From JAFAGX01 sp035623335 (GTDB taxonomy: Bacteria > Acidobacteriota > Terriglobia > Terriglobales > Acidobacteriaceae), in the NCBI GenBank assembly GCA_035623335.1, contig DASPTQ010000126.1:23727-87726 (forward strand): a stretch of DNA of 64,000 nucleotides, written 5' to 3'. Below the pieces are notes generated by a model. That model saw only the letters and a list, made by a program, of their open reading frames with translations. It was not told where the DNA came from and did no database searches. Positions 8,990-17,730 of this stretch are shown here, one piece after another (the stretch's first letter is position 1; each line of letters starts with the position of its first letter). A program made the translations under genes and the position numbers.

Positions 8990-9190
8990 CATATCTTCTG
9001 GTCCTCCGCTACAACCTCGCGGCGCTAGAGGGCGACAAGGAGGAGATGGCTCGCGTGGTGGCTCTGGCCAAGGGCAAGCATGGCGCGGAACACTGGGTGG
9101 CGCACGCAGAGGCTCTTGCGATGGCTCGTTCCGGCCGCTTACAGAATGCCCGGAGCTTGTCGAGCCGGGCTGTTGATCTGGCGCTGCCAG
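8990..9190 (+). pseudogene. TPR fragment derived from a Ser/Thr kinase-TPR gene
   Basis: About 65 codons read YNLAALEGDKEEMARVV, AKGKHGAEHWVAHAEALA and GRLQNARSLSSRAVDLA. This matches the TPR portion of kinase-TPR proteins (compare AFIEGNSSAMAEQLQWF and GHLAKARELTKRSADSA in the gene at 41673-44732). No kinase domain precedes it and no TPR continuation follows, so it is a free fragment. It shows that kinase-TPR sequence has been moved or copied into this accessory region, well away from the intact kinase genes. Confidence 0.6.
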
Positions 9191-9305
9191 CAGCCACACA
9201 GTCCTTTCATTACCCGCGTAACTGTCCCGTTCCGCTGAAATACGTCACAATCTCGGTTCAGGATCGAACTCCTTTACCAATGAGACCCAACGAGGAAGGT
9301 TCACG

Positions 9306-9611
9306 ATGACCCGAAGAGGTTTGCTGATCGTACTGTTAGGTGCAACCGGGGTTGCGGTTGGAACTGCCGTCGCGCAAAAGGCAACGAATACAAATCCGCA
9401 AGATAAACTTGCCCTCGCCGACGGGGATGTCAAAGAACTGTTGCTTCTCATGGACGCCGATCACAATGGCAGAGTTTCGAAGGGCGAATGGATGAGTTTC
9501 ATGGAAGCGGAGTTTACAAAAATGGACAAAGACGGGAACGGAGAACTTGACACGAAGGAATTGCTCCAGTCGAAGATCTCAGTCCGACACACTAATTCAC
9601 AACGTTGTTAG
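9306..9611 (+). CDS. Secreted EF-hand protein
   Basis: A 101-residue protein with an N-terminal signal segment (LLIVLLGATGVAVGTAVAQ) and two EF-hand calcium loops: DADHNGRVSKGEW (about residues 50-62) and DKDGNGELDTKEL (about 76-88), each with Asp at positions 1 and 3 and Glu at position 12 of the loop or its equivalent. It is predicted to bind Ca2+ in the periplasm or outside the cell, as a buffer, sensor or structural factor. The start ATG is preceded by GAGGAAGG. It stands alone; the next convincing gene is almost 900 bases away and on the other strand. The tail after the second loop is short and poorly conserved in appearance. Confidence 0.82.
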   Translation: MTRRGLLIVLLGATGVAVGTAVAQKATNTNPQDKLALADGDVKELLLLMDADHNGRVSKGEWMSFMEAEFTKMDKDGNGELDTKELLQSKISVRHTNSQRC

Positions 9612-9867
9612 GTAGCTACGCAGGAATCCTCCGGGTCATTTCCCCGTATTCGCCGTCTTTCTGCACCCTTCACCCGCGTGTTCTCCCGCCAGCCGTCTCG
9701 CGTCGGTGGTGCCGGCGACCTGCGCATTTTTGCAAAATCGCATCATGGCCGCATAAACATTGAGCTCCACGCCGGTCGTTTCTGCAGGTCGTCGTGCCTT
9801 CCGAGCCGCTCACCATCGGGTCCGGGACCCGGAAACCTGCGGGAGGCTCCGGCCCCACGATGGACCA

Positions 9868-9993
9868 CTACGGCGCGGCATTCGGATTCACGGTCATCGC
9901 CATTACCGTCTTGCCCGAGGGGCCGTCAAATAAATAGAAGTCGCAGAGGTTGAGGCTCGGATCTTCCTTCGCCAGTTTGGTATCGAAATGATG
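9868..9993 (-). pseudogene. Decayed 5' end of a DUF4331-like gene
   Basis: On the minus strand a run reads SHHFDTKLAKEDPSLNLCDF, then YLFDGPSGKTVMAMTVNPNA and a stop at 9868-9870. DUF4331-type proteins begin with a very similar HFDT..A.EDP..N.CDFYLF motif. A good ribosome-binding site (AAGGAGA) lies upstream, but the codon expected to be the ATG before SHH is ATA. The reading frame ends after about 40 codons and the sequence beyond is not recognisably DUF4331. I therefore read this as a dead gene start. Family assignment is from motif memory and not certain. Confidence 0.5.
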
Positions 9994-10481
9994 CGATATA
10001 CAGAATCTCCTTGAAAAGCATTGGCAATTAGACAACTCGAGTTAAGATGACCGACCTGGATCCAAAATTGCGGAGATTTCCTGTAAGGCGACACTTTTTC
10101 ATGGCAGATTTTCTTGCGCTCGAACGCGGTAACCAATAGCCTTCGCCGCCATCTACACTCGGTAGCCGGGCGATCGTGTCGCCCTCCGGCATCCGGAGGT
10201 CCAGCCCGACCACGTCCTCTTGTTCCTACGCGGTCTACGCCCTTGCACCCCCCGCCTCATACAGTGAAGCCGTCCGCGCACACTGGAAGGTATATCTGAT
10301 GCAGGCCGCCGAGCTCGCTCTACGTGACTTGGCGATTTCGCACCGACTGATGCGGGATGTTCCAATTCGCTCCTCATAATTTGGCACTCTCAGGTGGCGG
10401 ACTTTAAATTCCGTCGTAGCGTCAATACCCACGCTTTGTCCGATAGTCCGGCGGTTCGCCCTTCGTAACTATTCTCTACGG
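9994..10481. other. Intergenic stretch, nothing recognised
   Basis: Several overlapping short frames on both strands but no domain, signal peptide or repeat that I can support. It separates the DUF4331-like remnant from the 3' end of the SDR gene. Confidence 0.4.
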
Positions 10482-11264
10482 TCAGCCGCGAAGAATGGGG
10501 CCTCCGAAGGGAGCGCCCGTCAGTCCGCCATCCACCATCAGCTCGACCGCGTTGATGTACGACGAATCGTCCGAGGCAAGAAAAAGAACCGCCTTGGCCA
10601 CATCTTCCGGCTCGCCCCAACGGGCAAGTGGAACCGTGGAAGAGAAGAAGTCGGAAACTCTTGCGGATTCCTCTGCCGTGGCGTTGGCGCGCGCCCCGCG
10701 CTTCCAGATGGGAGTCTTCGTCGCTCCCGGGGCCACCACGTTCACGCGAATCTTGCGCGGTGCAAGGTCTGCGGCGATGGATCCAGCCATCGACACCAGT
10801 CCGCCTTTCGTGGCAGCGTAGGCAGCCACACCTGGTTGACCGAGATAATTGTGCACCGATCCGCTGAAGATGATGCTGCCGTTGTCGTTCATGAGAGGAG
10901 CAGCTGAATTGACGGTAAAGAAAGCACCGTTGAGGTTGGTGTGGACTACCTTCTCGAAGATGGCTTCGTCGGTCGTGCCAGTCTGCGTCCTGCCAGAAAT
11001 GCCTGCATTAGCGAAGACGATGTCAAGTTTGCCAAAGTCTTTGGCGAGTTCAGCGAAGAGCTTCTTGCGGTCCTCCGCAACCGTAACGTCAGCGCGATAG
11101 CCGTGCGCTTTCGATCCCAGCTCGGCGACCGCTTCATCCAGTGTCTGTTGATCGCGACCCGTAATTGCGACTTCCGCGCCTTCAGAGATGAAAATGCGGG
11201 CTGTGGCCAGGCCGATGCCGCTGTTACCGCCCGTAATAAGAGCCTTCTTCCCTTGGAGCTTCAT
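10482..11264 (-). CDS. Short-chain dehydrogenase/reductase (SDR)
   Basis: A complete 260-residue classical SDR, a cytosolic NAD(P)-dependent oxidoreductase. The N-terminal nucleotide-binding motif is TGGNSGIG (TGxxxGxG), followed by the adenine-ring motif ADVT and NAG (FANAGISG). The catalytic set is Asn in NLNGAFF, Ser in SGSVHNYLG, and Tyr/Lys in YAATKGG. The PGATKTPIW segment after the active site and the C-terminal VDGGLTG are standard. Arg in ITGRDQQTL, after the second strand, points to NADP(H) preference, which is inference. The substrate is unknown. The start ATG has AGGAGG a few bases upstream. It appears monocistronic inside the accessory region and shows no sign of decay. Confidence 0.93.
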   Translation of the reverse strand: MKLQGKKALITGGNSGIGLATARIFISEGAEVAITGRDQQTLDEAVAELGSKAHGYRADVTVAEDRKKLFAELAKDFGKLDIVFANAGISGRTQTGTTDEAIFEKVVHTNLNGAFFTVNSAAPLMNDNGSIIFSGSVHNYLGQPGVAAYAATKGGLVSMAGSIAADLAPRKIRVNVVAPGATKTPIWKRGARANATAEESARVSDFFSSTVPLARWGEPEDVAKAVLFLASDDSSYINAVELMVDGGLTGAPFGGPILRG

Positions 11265-11547
11265 AATGCCTCCTTTTTGAAGAACCCTAACACAAACTAA
11301 AGGTGCGGCACCCCCAGTATGATCGCGTCCTGCAGTGGGCGACGTACGCGAAGAAAATTTCCTGTCGAGGCTGCATCGGGAGGGCGATCCCCATGTTGAG
11401 TCATTCTGTAACTGTTAATGGAATTGGGATTGACTGAAACCGGCCGAAACCAGCCGAAACCAGATTCCTACGGAATCAAGGGTTTAGGAAGGGCCAAGAC
11501 GGACCTAGAGCGACCTGCAAGATCTTGGAAAGGCGCTCCGCCGTATT
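11265..11547. repeat. Leader region with threefold 10-bp tandem repeat left of attachment core c
   Basis: Upstream of the SDR gene. At 11434-11463 three successive 10-bp units occur: CTGAAACCGG, CCGAAACCAG, CCGAAACCAG. They end 84 bases before attachment core c. The related pair GCGAAACCAG/GCGAAACCAA is found on the other side of the core (11604-11623). The remainder contains no gene. Confidence 0.75.
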
Positions 11548-11623
11548 TTCGATTCCCATCTCCCACCCCAACAACTCATTCCGATCCAGCGTCTTGGGTT
11601 TCCGCGAAACCAGGCGAAACCAA
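11548..11623 (+). repeat. Attachment core c with right-hand tandem pair
   Basis: The tRNA-3'-like core lies at 11548-11570. A 10-bp tandem pair, GCGAAACCAG/GCGAAACCAA, follows at 11604-11623. Because the same GAAACCA motif is repeated in the same direction on both sides, this copy most resembles a complete attachment site with arm-type integrase sites. Confidence 0.75.
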
Positions 11624-11639
11624 TTCTAGGATTTTCCCG

Positions 11640-11960
11640 TTTGCCGCGCATGTCGGACTTCAGCGCGGAGCCCCGCCGCGCGCGAGGCCTTGTCGAGCTA
11701 CTCCCAGACGTGCGAGTAGCGGACCGGCGCCTCCGGCCTCCACGGCGAGGCGAAGACCCACTCGCCGGCCGGCGCCGCGCACTTCCACGCCTTGAGGATC
11801 TCGAGGAACCCGGCGACGACGGGGATCTCGCGGCACTGGCCTCAGTCTTCACGTCGCCCACGGTCCCGGCCACCACCCCGCGCTCCACGCGGATCGAGCC
11901 GCCGAGCCAGAATCTCAATGGAGCGCATTCGGTCCGACACCTCATGCAAAGGGAGGAAAA
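11640..11960 (-). pseudogene. GC-rich tyrosine recombinase remnant
   Basis: Two minus-strand frames together spell WLGGSIRVERGVVAGTVGDV then KTEAS, followed in a shifted frame by IPVVAGFLEILKAWK, GEWVFASPW and VRYSHVWE. This is the same protein block seen in the other remnants (RIERGVVKQIVDDVKS and WMFASPWEVGRQPLSY at 18155-18600). A frameshift separates the two halves and a TAG follows VWE. The HxxR and Tyr boxes are missing. It is visibly richer in G and C than the other copies, which suggests a different source genome. It sits immediately to the right of attachment core c, as expected of an int gene. Confidence 0.75.
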
Positions 11961-12189
11961 TCGCGAGCCGCCGCCCGCCTGGAGGGCGAATAAATAGCGC
12001 AAGCTTGTGACAACGGCCTGTTTGCATCAGTTGACTTTGGTCTAGAGTTCGCTCTGGTCCTGTTCGGATCAAGAAACATTTTTGTACGAAAAAATGACAC
12101 GGCTTTGACGCCCGCATGACATCATCGGCGGGAGCTGAGGTTAGAGTGCGCTCAGAAGCGCACGATCCGACTTCTACAAGGAGCCGGAC
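11961..12189. promoter_or_regulatory. Leader of the delta-60 repeat gene with a 7-bp hairpin
   Basis: GTGCGCT-CAGA-AGCGCAC (12146-12163) forms a perfect 7-bp stem with a 4-base loop 27 bases before the start codon, followed by AAGGAG as ribosome-binding site. It could be a transcript 5' hairpin or an operator. No other feature is seen. Confidence 0.4.
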
Positions 12190-13533
12190 ATGATTCGGAC
12201 AAATGCACAGAGACTCGCAAGGATTCTCACGACCACCTTAACCGGATTGCTTGCCCTCGAACTGGCAGCGGTCTCGCCGACTCGCGCTGCCGCCGCGGCC
12301 GGACAGTTAGATAATACATTTGCCAACGGCGGCATATTTCTCGCGATCAACGCGGGCATAAGGGACTCGGTTGCTAACGCGGTTGCCATTGACAGCAAAG
12401 GCAGAATCGTCGTTGCGGGGGAAACGCTAGGGCAGGAAGTCGGCGTCTTGCGTCTCAATTCCAACGGTACACTGGACACCTCCTTCGGCGATCATGGCGT
12501 GGCGAGCGTCGATTTTTTTGTTCCCGGTGACATTGCCACCTGTGTGGTTTTGCAACCCGACGGCAAGATCGTCATTGGCGTGTCCTTTGCCGACGAGCCG
12601 GCCCTTTTGCTGATTCGCTTCGACGAAAACGGCGCGCTGGACACAACCTTCGGCGGGGCCGGCCTCGCCAATCTTATCTTCAACGGCGGCCCCAATACCG
12701 CGTTTGTGCTTCTGCTGCCCGATGGAAGGTTTTTGGTCGGAGGGGGCATGCTGATGGCGCGAGTTACGGCCGACGGCAAGCGCGACACAACTTTCGGCCA
12801 GGACGGCCTCGCACCGCTCGTTGCGCCTGCCGGTTTGATTCTGTTGCAATCCGACGGTAAGATTCTGGCCATATCTGGACCCACAGGCAACGTCGAATCT
12901 ACCCCTCTAATGAGTATCGAATTCTTCCCGCTTGACAGCACGATTGTTCGTTACAACGAAGACGGGAGCCTCGATACCAGCTTAGCCACGCTGGGCAGAA
13001 TCGCCAGCATAGTTGGAATTACAGGCGCGCAGTTACAGAGTAACGGCCAAATCGTGGCTGTTGGACCCATCGTCAGCAAATCGATCGTCAGCCTCGCCGG
13101 TCAATCGCTCACGTTCGAAACGGCATTTGCGGTGGCTCGTTATAACTCGGACGGCGTCGTCGACGATACTTTCGGCAGCAAAGGAGCCGTGATCACCAGC
13201 TTCGACAACGCCCCCTTCGCTTTCCCGAGCAGCGTCGTAATCCAGTCCGACGGGCGCATCATCGCTGCGGGAGAAGTGGATGTATCACCCCGGCCGACTT
13301 TTGCCTTGGCCCGATACATCAGCACTGGAGTCCTGGACACCTCGTTTGGTTCCGGCGGCACGGTCATTACTTCCATCGAGGCGTCTTCTGGGAGAATAAC
13401 GGCCGGCATCGTCGCGATCGCGCTCGATGGCGAAGGCCGGCTCGTCGCGGTGGGAAATCTTACGCTACCGAACCCGACCGGTTACGGCCGACCAGAGCAC
13501 AGCATGGTTGTGGCGCGCTATCTCACACAATAG
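12190..13533 (+). CDS. Secreted delta-60 repeat (beta-propeller-like) protein
   Basis: A 447-residue protein starting with a basic stretch and a signal peptide (LTGLLALELAAVSPTRAAAA). The mature part is built from about seven delta-60 repeats, recognised by LDxxFGxxG units: LDNTFANGG, LDTSFGDHG, LDTTFGGAG, RDTTFGQDG, the weak LDTSLATLG, VDDTFGSKG and LDTSFGSGG. Between them are the paired elements QxDGKIVxxG (VLQPDGKIVIG, LLPDGRFLVGG, IQSDGRIIAAG) and RYNxDGxxD. Such repeats form propeller-like folds in exported proteins; their binding partner is usually unknown, and that holds here. The start is fixed by AAGGAG upstream. It is monocistronic, close to a recombinase remnant. No enzymatic residues are claimed. 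Confidence 0.88.
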   Translation: MIRTNAQRLARILTTTLTGLLALELAAVSPTRAAAAAGQLDNTFANGGIFLAINAGIRDSVANAVAIDSKGRIVVAGETLGQEVGVLRLNSNGTLDTSFGDHGVASVDFFVPGDIATCVVLQPDGKIVIGVSFADEPALLLIRFDENGALDTTFGGAGLANLIFNGGPNTAFVLLLPDGRFLVGGGMLMARVTADGKRDTTFGQDGLAPLVAPAGLILLQSDGKILAISGPTGNVESTPLMSIEFFPLDSTIVRYNEDGSLDTSLATLGRIASIVGITGAQLQSNGQIVAVGPIVSKSIVSLAGQSLTFETAFAVARYNSDGVVDDTFGSKGAVITSFDNAPFAFPSSVVIQSDGRIIAAGEVDVSPRPTFALARYISTGVLDTSFGSGGTVITSIEASSGRITAGIVAIALDGEGRLVAVGNLTLPNPTGYGRPEHSMVVARYLTQ

Positions 13534-14311
13534 GTTAGTTCGCCAAAGTATGGAGTGCAGAGTTCTAGGCACCTTGACGCGTCAAGCAGAGACAGTCACA
13601 GGAACCGTGCCACACTCGGCAAGTAAGAAGGGTTGGCCAAAAATCTTAGTTGTTCCTATCGACAAGTGGGCCGGCGCGGAGCATCGGAGTGCGAGGTCGC
13701 CGGTGTACCCCCGCGTGCTCGATCTTGTGTAACCCATTCCTCGCGATAACGCGGAGCATACACCTGGGTACCGCACAGGGAATGCTCCAGCCACGATACA
13801 GAGCTTTGATTCGATTCATGACTCGGTTCAAATCTTTGCTGATGGTCTCCTAACTCCGCCCCAGCTCGCGCAGCGTTCGCAGTCCGTGTTCTCCGTGGTA
13901 GACCGGCCGCAGCATTCCCGACTCATGTGAGTTGCCTTCTTGGGGGAAGCTCCTTCGTGCTAACGTCTAACTTTCCCCCAAGGTAAAAGTGCCATCGTTC
14001 CGGGCCGCCTTTTAGAGACCGGCGTTAACCATCCTGAGTCTGGCGTGCCCCCAACGCCACCGCAGCTTCAGTCTTCTAAAGCGGGGCGTTTCCTTCATAA
14101 TGCATTGACCTGGAGCCGAGGCGGAGTCTGTTTCCAATTTTTGTCCGGGCAAGGTCGGAGTCGAACGTGATTCAAGGTTGAGTACATCAATCAGACCAAA
14201 CCTCAACCGTATTGCGGTTGACGTATTCCGGCTAAAATGAATCCGAAGACCGGATTTCTGACGCGACTTCCCCTCCGCGTGTGGGTTCAATCCGAACGGA
14301 GAATGACCAGC
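13534..14311. other. Intergenic stretch with one long-stem inverted repeat
   Basis: No supported gene. TTGGGGGAAG (13940-13949) and CTTTCCCCCAA (13971-13981) form an imperfect 10-bp stem with a 21-base loop; there is no T-run after it, so a terminator is not claimed. The 3' part must hold the promoter of the following secreted protein. Confidence 0.45.
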
Positions 14312-15511
14312 ATGCGCCAGCCTCACTTCGCCACATTTGTCCGTCTGGTAATCGCCGCGGCTTCTGTCACAGCCGGAGCGCAAACCATCACGCCGCTCTG
14401 TACGCCAAAGATTACCGCCAACGACTTGGTCGTTTCTCCTGCGCAGCGCTACGCCGCCGGACAGAAAGCGGAGCCGCCGCTCACCGATAGTAGTAGCGGC
14501 TTCGCTTGGCCGGACACACCGTTGGGGGTAATCAAGATGAGCAGCGGATATGAATTCTTTGGCAGCGATGGTGGGGCGCATTATCGCCAGCTGTGGAACG
14601 GTCACTGGGTCGGCAACAACAAGTCCGGGTCGTTCGTTACCACGGTTGGCACGCTCGACAACCCACTTGGCTCCGGCGCTCCTCAGGATGTCAGCGTCTC
14701 CCCGAATCCCGATCGGTCCGTGAACCCAAATTATCCCAGCTACGGCTACATGGGCGGAGGTCCAGTTTTTCAGGTCCCGCCGGGCATGCCCGGAGCGGGC
14801 AACTTGCTCGCGACCTATCACGCCGAGCTTCCGAATGACGCGTTGTATGCGGCGCTTGGCCTGGCGACTTCGACAGACAACGGCCTGCACTGGACCGACT
14901 TGGGCGAGATTATTCGCTTGAATCAATCCTATGCACCGGGGCTGGACGGATTCGAGATCGGCGACGGTCCGCTGGTGTTGTCTCCGGATGGAAAGTACTT
15001 TTATCTCTATTTTCCGGACTGGATCGCCAACGGCACGCTGCACATCGGAAGTTCCACGAACAACGTCTCGGTTGCGCGCGCATCGGTTTCCGCCGTGCTG
15101 AACGCGGCGTTTGCCTCCTCGCCGCCACACACGGTTACGTTCGAGAAGTTTTACCACGGCACATGGGATTTACAGCCCGCTGTCGGCGGCGCTTCAACCG
15201 ATCTGGTCCCCCAAGCGCCCTTTACTGGCTATCTCGATGTCCATTACAACAGCGCGCTTCAGCGTTATGTGTTGATTATTTCCGACGATACCGATTTTGC
15301 GTATGCTGAATCGATCGACGGCCTCAAATGGACGGTTCCGATCGATATTGGCACATTCAGTCCGATCGCGGCCTATCCCACCGCCGTAGGACTCGGCGAC
15401 GATCCGCATATTCTGGGGCAGAACTTCTACGTGTACTTTACTCACCTGCCTACTGACGGCAGTGGATGGAAGAATGGTGAAATGCGGCGGCTGTCGGTGA
15501 GCTGCCAGTAA
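14312..15511 (+). CDS. Secreted beta-propeller protein, glycosidase/sialidase-like appearance
   Basis: About 400 residues from the chosen ATG at 14312, which gives a normal signal peptide (FVRLVIAAASVTAGAQ) and a GGAG site ten bases upstream; an earlier ATG at 14237 would put 25 unlikely residues in front. The mature part is rich in Trp, Gly, Asp and aromatic pairs, with propeller-like elements: DGGAHYRQLWNGHW, YGYMGGGPVFQ, TSTDNGLHWTDLG (recalling a sialidase Asp-box, SxDxGxxW), LSPDGKYFYLYFPD and YAESIDGLKWTVP. Five-bladed glycoside hydrolases and sialidases look like this, but I cannot identify a catalytic set or a family, so the enzyme role remains a guess. It is convergent with the tat genes and undamaged. 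Confidence 0.75.
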   Translation: MRQPHFATFVRLVIAAASVTAGAQTITPLCTPKITANDLVVSPAQRYAAGQKAEPPLTDSSSGFAWPDTPLGVIKMSSGYEFFGSDGGAHYRQLWNGHWVGNNKSGSFVTTVGTLDNPLGSGAPQDVSVSPNPDRSVNPNYPSYGYMGGGPVFQVPPGMPGAGNLLATYHAELPNDALYAALGLATSTDNGLHWTDLGEIIRLNQSYAPGLDGFEIGDGPLVLSPDGKYFYLYFPDWIANGTLHIGSSTNNVSVARASVSAVLNAAFASSPPHTVTFEKFYHGTWDLQPAVGGASTDLVPQAPFTGYLDVHYNSALQRYVLIISDDTDFAYAESIDGLKWTVPIDIGTFSPIAAYPTAVGLGDDPHILGQNFYVYFTHLPTDGSGWKNGEMRRLSVSCQ

Positions 15512-15708
15512 AACTGCCTCAGGCACGTGACCAAGTCCACGCACGCCGCACCAGACTTGAGGTGTTTTGGGACACGAGCCGGGAAGCACGCGGGGAATCG
15601 CCCGTAACAGGGCGATCTCGTTTTCCGAGAGCTGTGCCATCACAAAGTGATCGAGGAAACCGCTGACGAATGTTCCGTCAAGTCTCCGGCATTGTTCCCG
15701 CTGCGAAC

Positions 15709-16026
15709 CTACTCGTTAGAGTCTCGCTGCACCAGTGGATCGAACTCACGGCTTGCTTTGCCGAATTCAGCTTTAGCCCGGCCAGTCCGAGCATTGCGGG
15801 CCTCGAGAGTCGCCTTCAGCGTTTGCGCTCCTTCGGCAGACGCACTCTTCTCGTCTTGAGGTATACGCTGCAGCTCTGCCGAGACTTGGGACTTGATCTC
15901 GCGGCTGGCTTTGTCGAATTCAGCTTTAGCTCGGCCTACGAACCCTATCATGCTGTGCATCCGCTTCGGCCCTAACACCACCAGTCCGAGCATCGCAAGG
16001 AACAAGATCTCCGTGCCGAAACCCAC
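15709..16026 (-). CDS. tatB: TatB-like twin-arginine translocase subunit with internal duplication
   Basis: A 105-residue protein with the Tat A/B fold: a short N-terminal membrane helix with an early glutamate (GFGTEILFLAMLGLVVLGPK), the LGPKR hinge and an amphipathic helix. The early Glu in the helix and LVVLGPKRM point to TatB rather than TatA. The C-terminal part contains a near-repeat of the amphipathic segment: GRAKAEFDKASREI at about residues 30-43 and GRAKAEFGKASREF at about 81-94. It lies 12 bases downstream of tatA, so the two are co-transcribed; no tatC is in the window. It would form part of the receptor that recognises RR signal peptides, and the neighbouring gene encodes such a substrate. 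TatB versus a second TatA is not fully certain. Confidence 0.78.
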   Translation of the reverse strand: MGFGTEILFLAMLGLVVLGPKRMHSMIGFVGRAKAEFDKASREIKSQVSAELQRIPQDEKSASAEGAQTLKATLEARNARTGRAKAEFGKASREFDPLVQRDSNE

Positions 16027-16038
16027 GATCCCTCCTGA

Positions 16039-16227
16039 TCAGCTGTTGTTCTCGACGAGGCCTGAAGTCTCAGCGGGCTTCTCCTCGTCCCGCATGGCTG
16101 ACTTGAACCCGCGGATGCCCTCGCCAATGCCCTTGCCGAGTTCGGGAAGCTTCTTTGGCCCGAACACCAGCAGCGCAATGCCCGCGATCACCAGCAGGTG
16201 CATCGGTTGAAATAGTCCTTCAAACAT
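16039..16227 (-). CDS. tatA: TatA twin-arginine translocase pore subunit
   Basis: A 62-residue protein typical of TatA: membrane helix PMHLLVIAGIALLVFGPKKLPELG, FGPKKLPELGKGIGEGIRGF hinge and amphipathic helix (quoted in part), then a short acidic tail. The glutamine/proline at the helix start and the FGPKKLPELGK signature are characteristic. TatA oligomers form the passage for folded proteins across the inner membrane. It is the first gene of a tatA-tatB pair, with GGAGGACTC just upstream of the ATG. The upstream neighbour on the same strand encodes a Tat-signal ferritin-like protein, so the export machinery and a candidate substrate are adjacent. Confidence 0.9.
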   Translation of the reverse strand: MFEGLFQPMHLLVIAGIALLVFGPKKLPELGKGIGEGIRGFKSAMRDEEKPAETSGLVENNS

Positions 16228-16352
16228 GAGTCCTCCTGTTCCTTAAAACGCTGAACCAATCGGCCCAAAGTTGAACTTGCTGTGCGAAGACGGGCGCTGC
16301 CCCCAGTTTCGAGGCACAGTGCCCGTCCGCGCACCTACCGCAACCGTCGCCT

Positions 16353-17551
16353 TCAGAAGCCGCGCTGGGCCGCGTCCGCCTGAGTCGCTAGTTCAGTGAT
16401 GAAGGAGAAGAACTCGGGCGACTGGCCAATGAAAAGTCCATCGTCTGTCAGGCCCTTCACCGCGCCCATGGCCGCGTTCGTTGTGTTTGTCGGGCGAATG
16501 ATTGAGCAAACAGTGAACTTGCGGTTCAGGAACACTGTGGGCTCAGGCATGATCAAGTTCGCTTGTAGCAGCGGACCCACTGCCGGCGTCCCCAAAGTCT
16601 TGAACGTTACTCTTACACCCGTCACCGGATCGGTCGCGGTCAGGGGCGTCGCGTTGCCTGCCTTATCGTGCCAGGTTTGAAAATGCATGGTTTCGGTGGG
16701 ACCGATGCTGAGCAGGATGCGCAATGCTTCCGCGTTATGGACACGCTGCGCTAGGCTCGGATACAGACTGCTGCCGCCCTGCTCGATAAACGCAAAATGG
16801 AAGCCCGCTGTGAAGGCAATCGCCTTCAGGAAGTTCGGATCGTTCACGTCTTCATTCGTCCGTGGAATTGCGGGTGCTTGTTCACTGCCAGGCTGGGAAC
16901 CGCTGGAGGGAAGGTATTTCCCAGGTCCGGATTTCCCGTGCTGCTGCGGTACCTCGTCCAAAAGCTGGTGTTCACGGTGAGTTCCATCAAGTTAGTCAGC
17001 CGCCCTACGTTGTTGGCGCCCGTTGCCTTGCTGCTCGGCAGGTTTCGGAATCCGTCGAGGCTGACCGGATCGAATCCCTTCGAAACCAGGTAAGCATTGA
17101 TAAATGTTTCGTGGCTGAGTTCATCTTCGGTGTTGTCATGGATGTACTGCTGCATGTCGGTGTCGAGGATGAGAATGTCCTTGATAAACGCCGGGTTTCC
17201 TCCCGTGGGTGTCGCCGGATAACCGGGGATCTGTTTGCTCGCGATCGTGGATACTTCGTCGTCCTGCACGCCCAGAAACTCCTGATACTGCAACCACAGA
17301 TCGCTTTCGATAATCTCGGCGGCTGCCAGGAATCGCAAGATGGCCGCATCGCCTTGCGTGATCGTGCCGCTGCTGCTTTCCGTGGCCGCTTGCAGTTTCA
17401 GCAAGCTGCCGGCAGAGACGGCCGCTCCGGCTACGCCAAGGCCCTTCAGGAACGAGCGTCGCCGAATCGCGCGCGACGGTTTAGATTTCGCTTGATTACT
17501 AGCCACTGATTGGTCGGCGCCGGGCCGGAATAGTGGAGGGTGTTTTCTCAT
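16353..17551 (-). pseudogene. Tat-exported ferritin-like protein, frameshifted
   Basis: The first frame (from 17551) encodes a twin-arginine signal peptide, RAIRRRSFLKGLGVAGAAV, followed by a ferritin-like helical region with ESDLWLQYQEF and EDELSHETFINAYL, whose Glu/His residues fit a di-iron bundle. The frame ends at 16844, but a second frame continues the protein without loss: AIPRTNEDVNDPNFLKAI, FIEQGGSSLYPSLAQRV and TETMHFQTWHDKAGN. The shift falls at about 16874-16882, in the run GTGCTTGTT. Total length would be near 400 residues. Ferritin-like proteins with Tat signals are common in Acidobacteriota and Planctomycetes. A single indel explains everything, so either a recent inactivation or a sequencing error is possible. 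It is upstream of tatA on the same strand. Confidence 0.8.
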
Positions 17552-17730
17552 TGTTCATAACTCTAAGCTCCAGATTTTTCGTGGAATGACGTTAGCAATC
17601 GGGGCAGGAACCTCGAAAACAACGTGTCTTGAAAATACGGGGCACAATCGGTGACCGTGTCACGAAAAAGTTAAAGATTTGTAAACCCTGTCGTTCGTCA
17701 AAACCTTCGCCCCGGCGGCCCCGCATCCCG
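17552..17730. other. Intergenic, divergent from the ferritin-like gene
   Basis: Contains GTGAC-CGT-GTCAC at 17653-17665, a short perfect inverted repeat upstream of the ferritin-like gene. Otherwise nothing supported. Confidence 0.35.

Noticed and set aside
13940..13981. Terminator-like stem after the delta-60 gene
   Set aside because: More than 400 bases from the gene end, 21-base loop, no T-run.
14012..15157. A 381-codon minus-strand frame
   Set aside because: It is antisense to the secreted propeller gene, has no domain or signal peptide, and its composition is that of a shadow frame.
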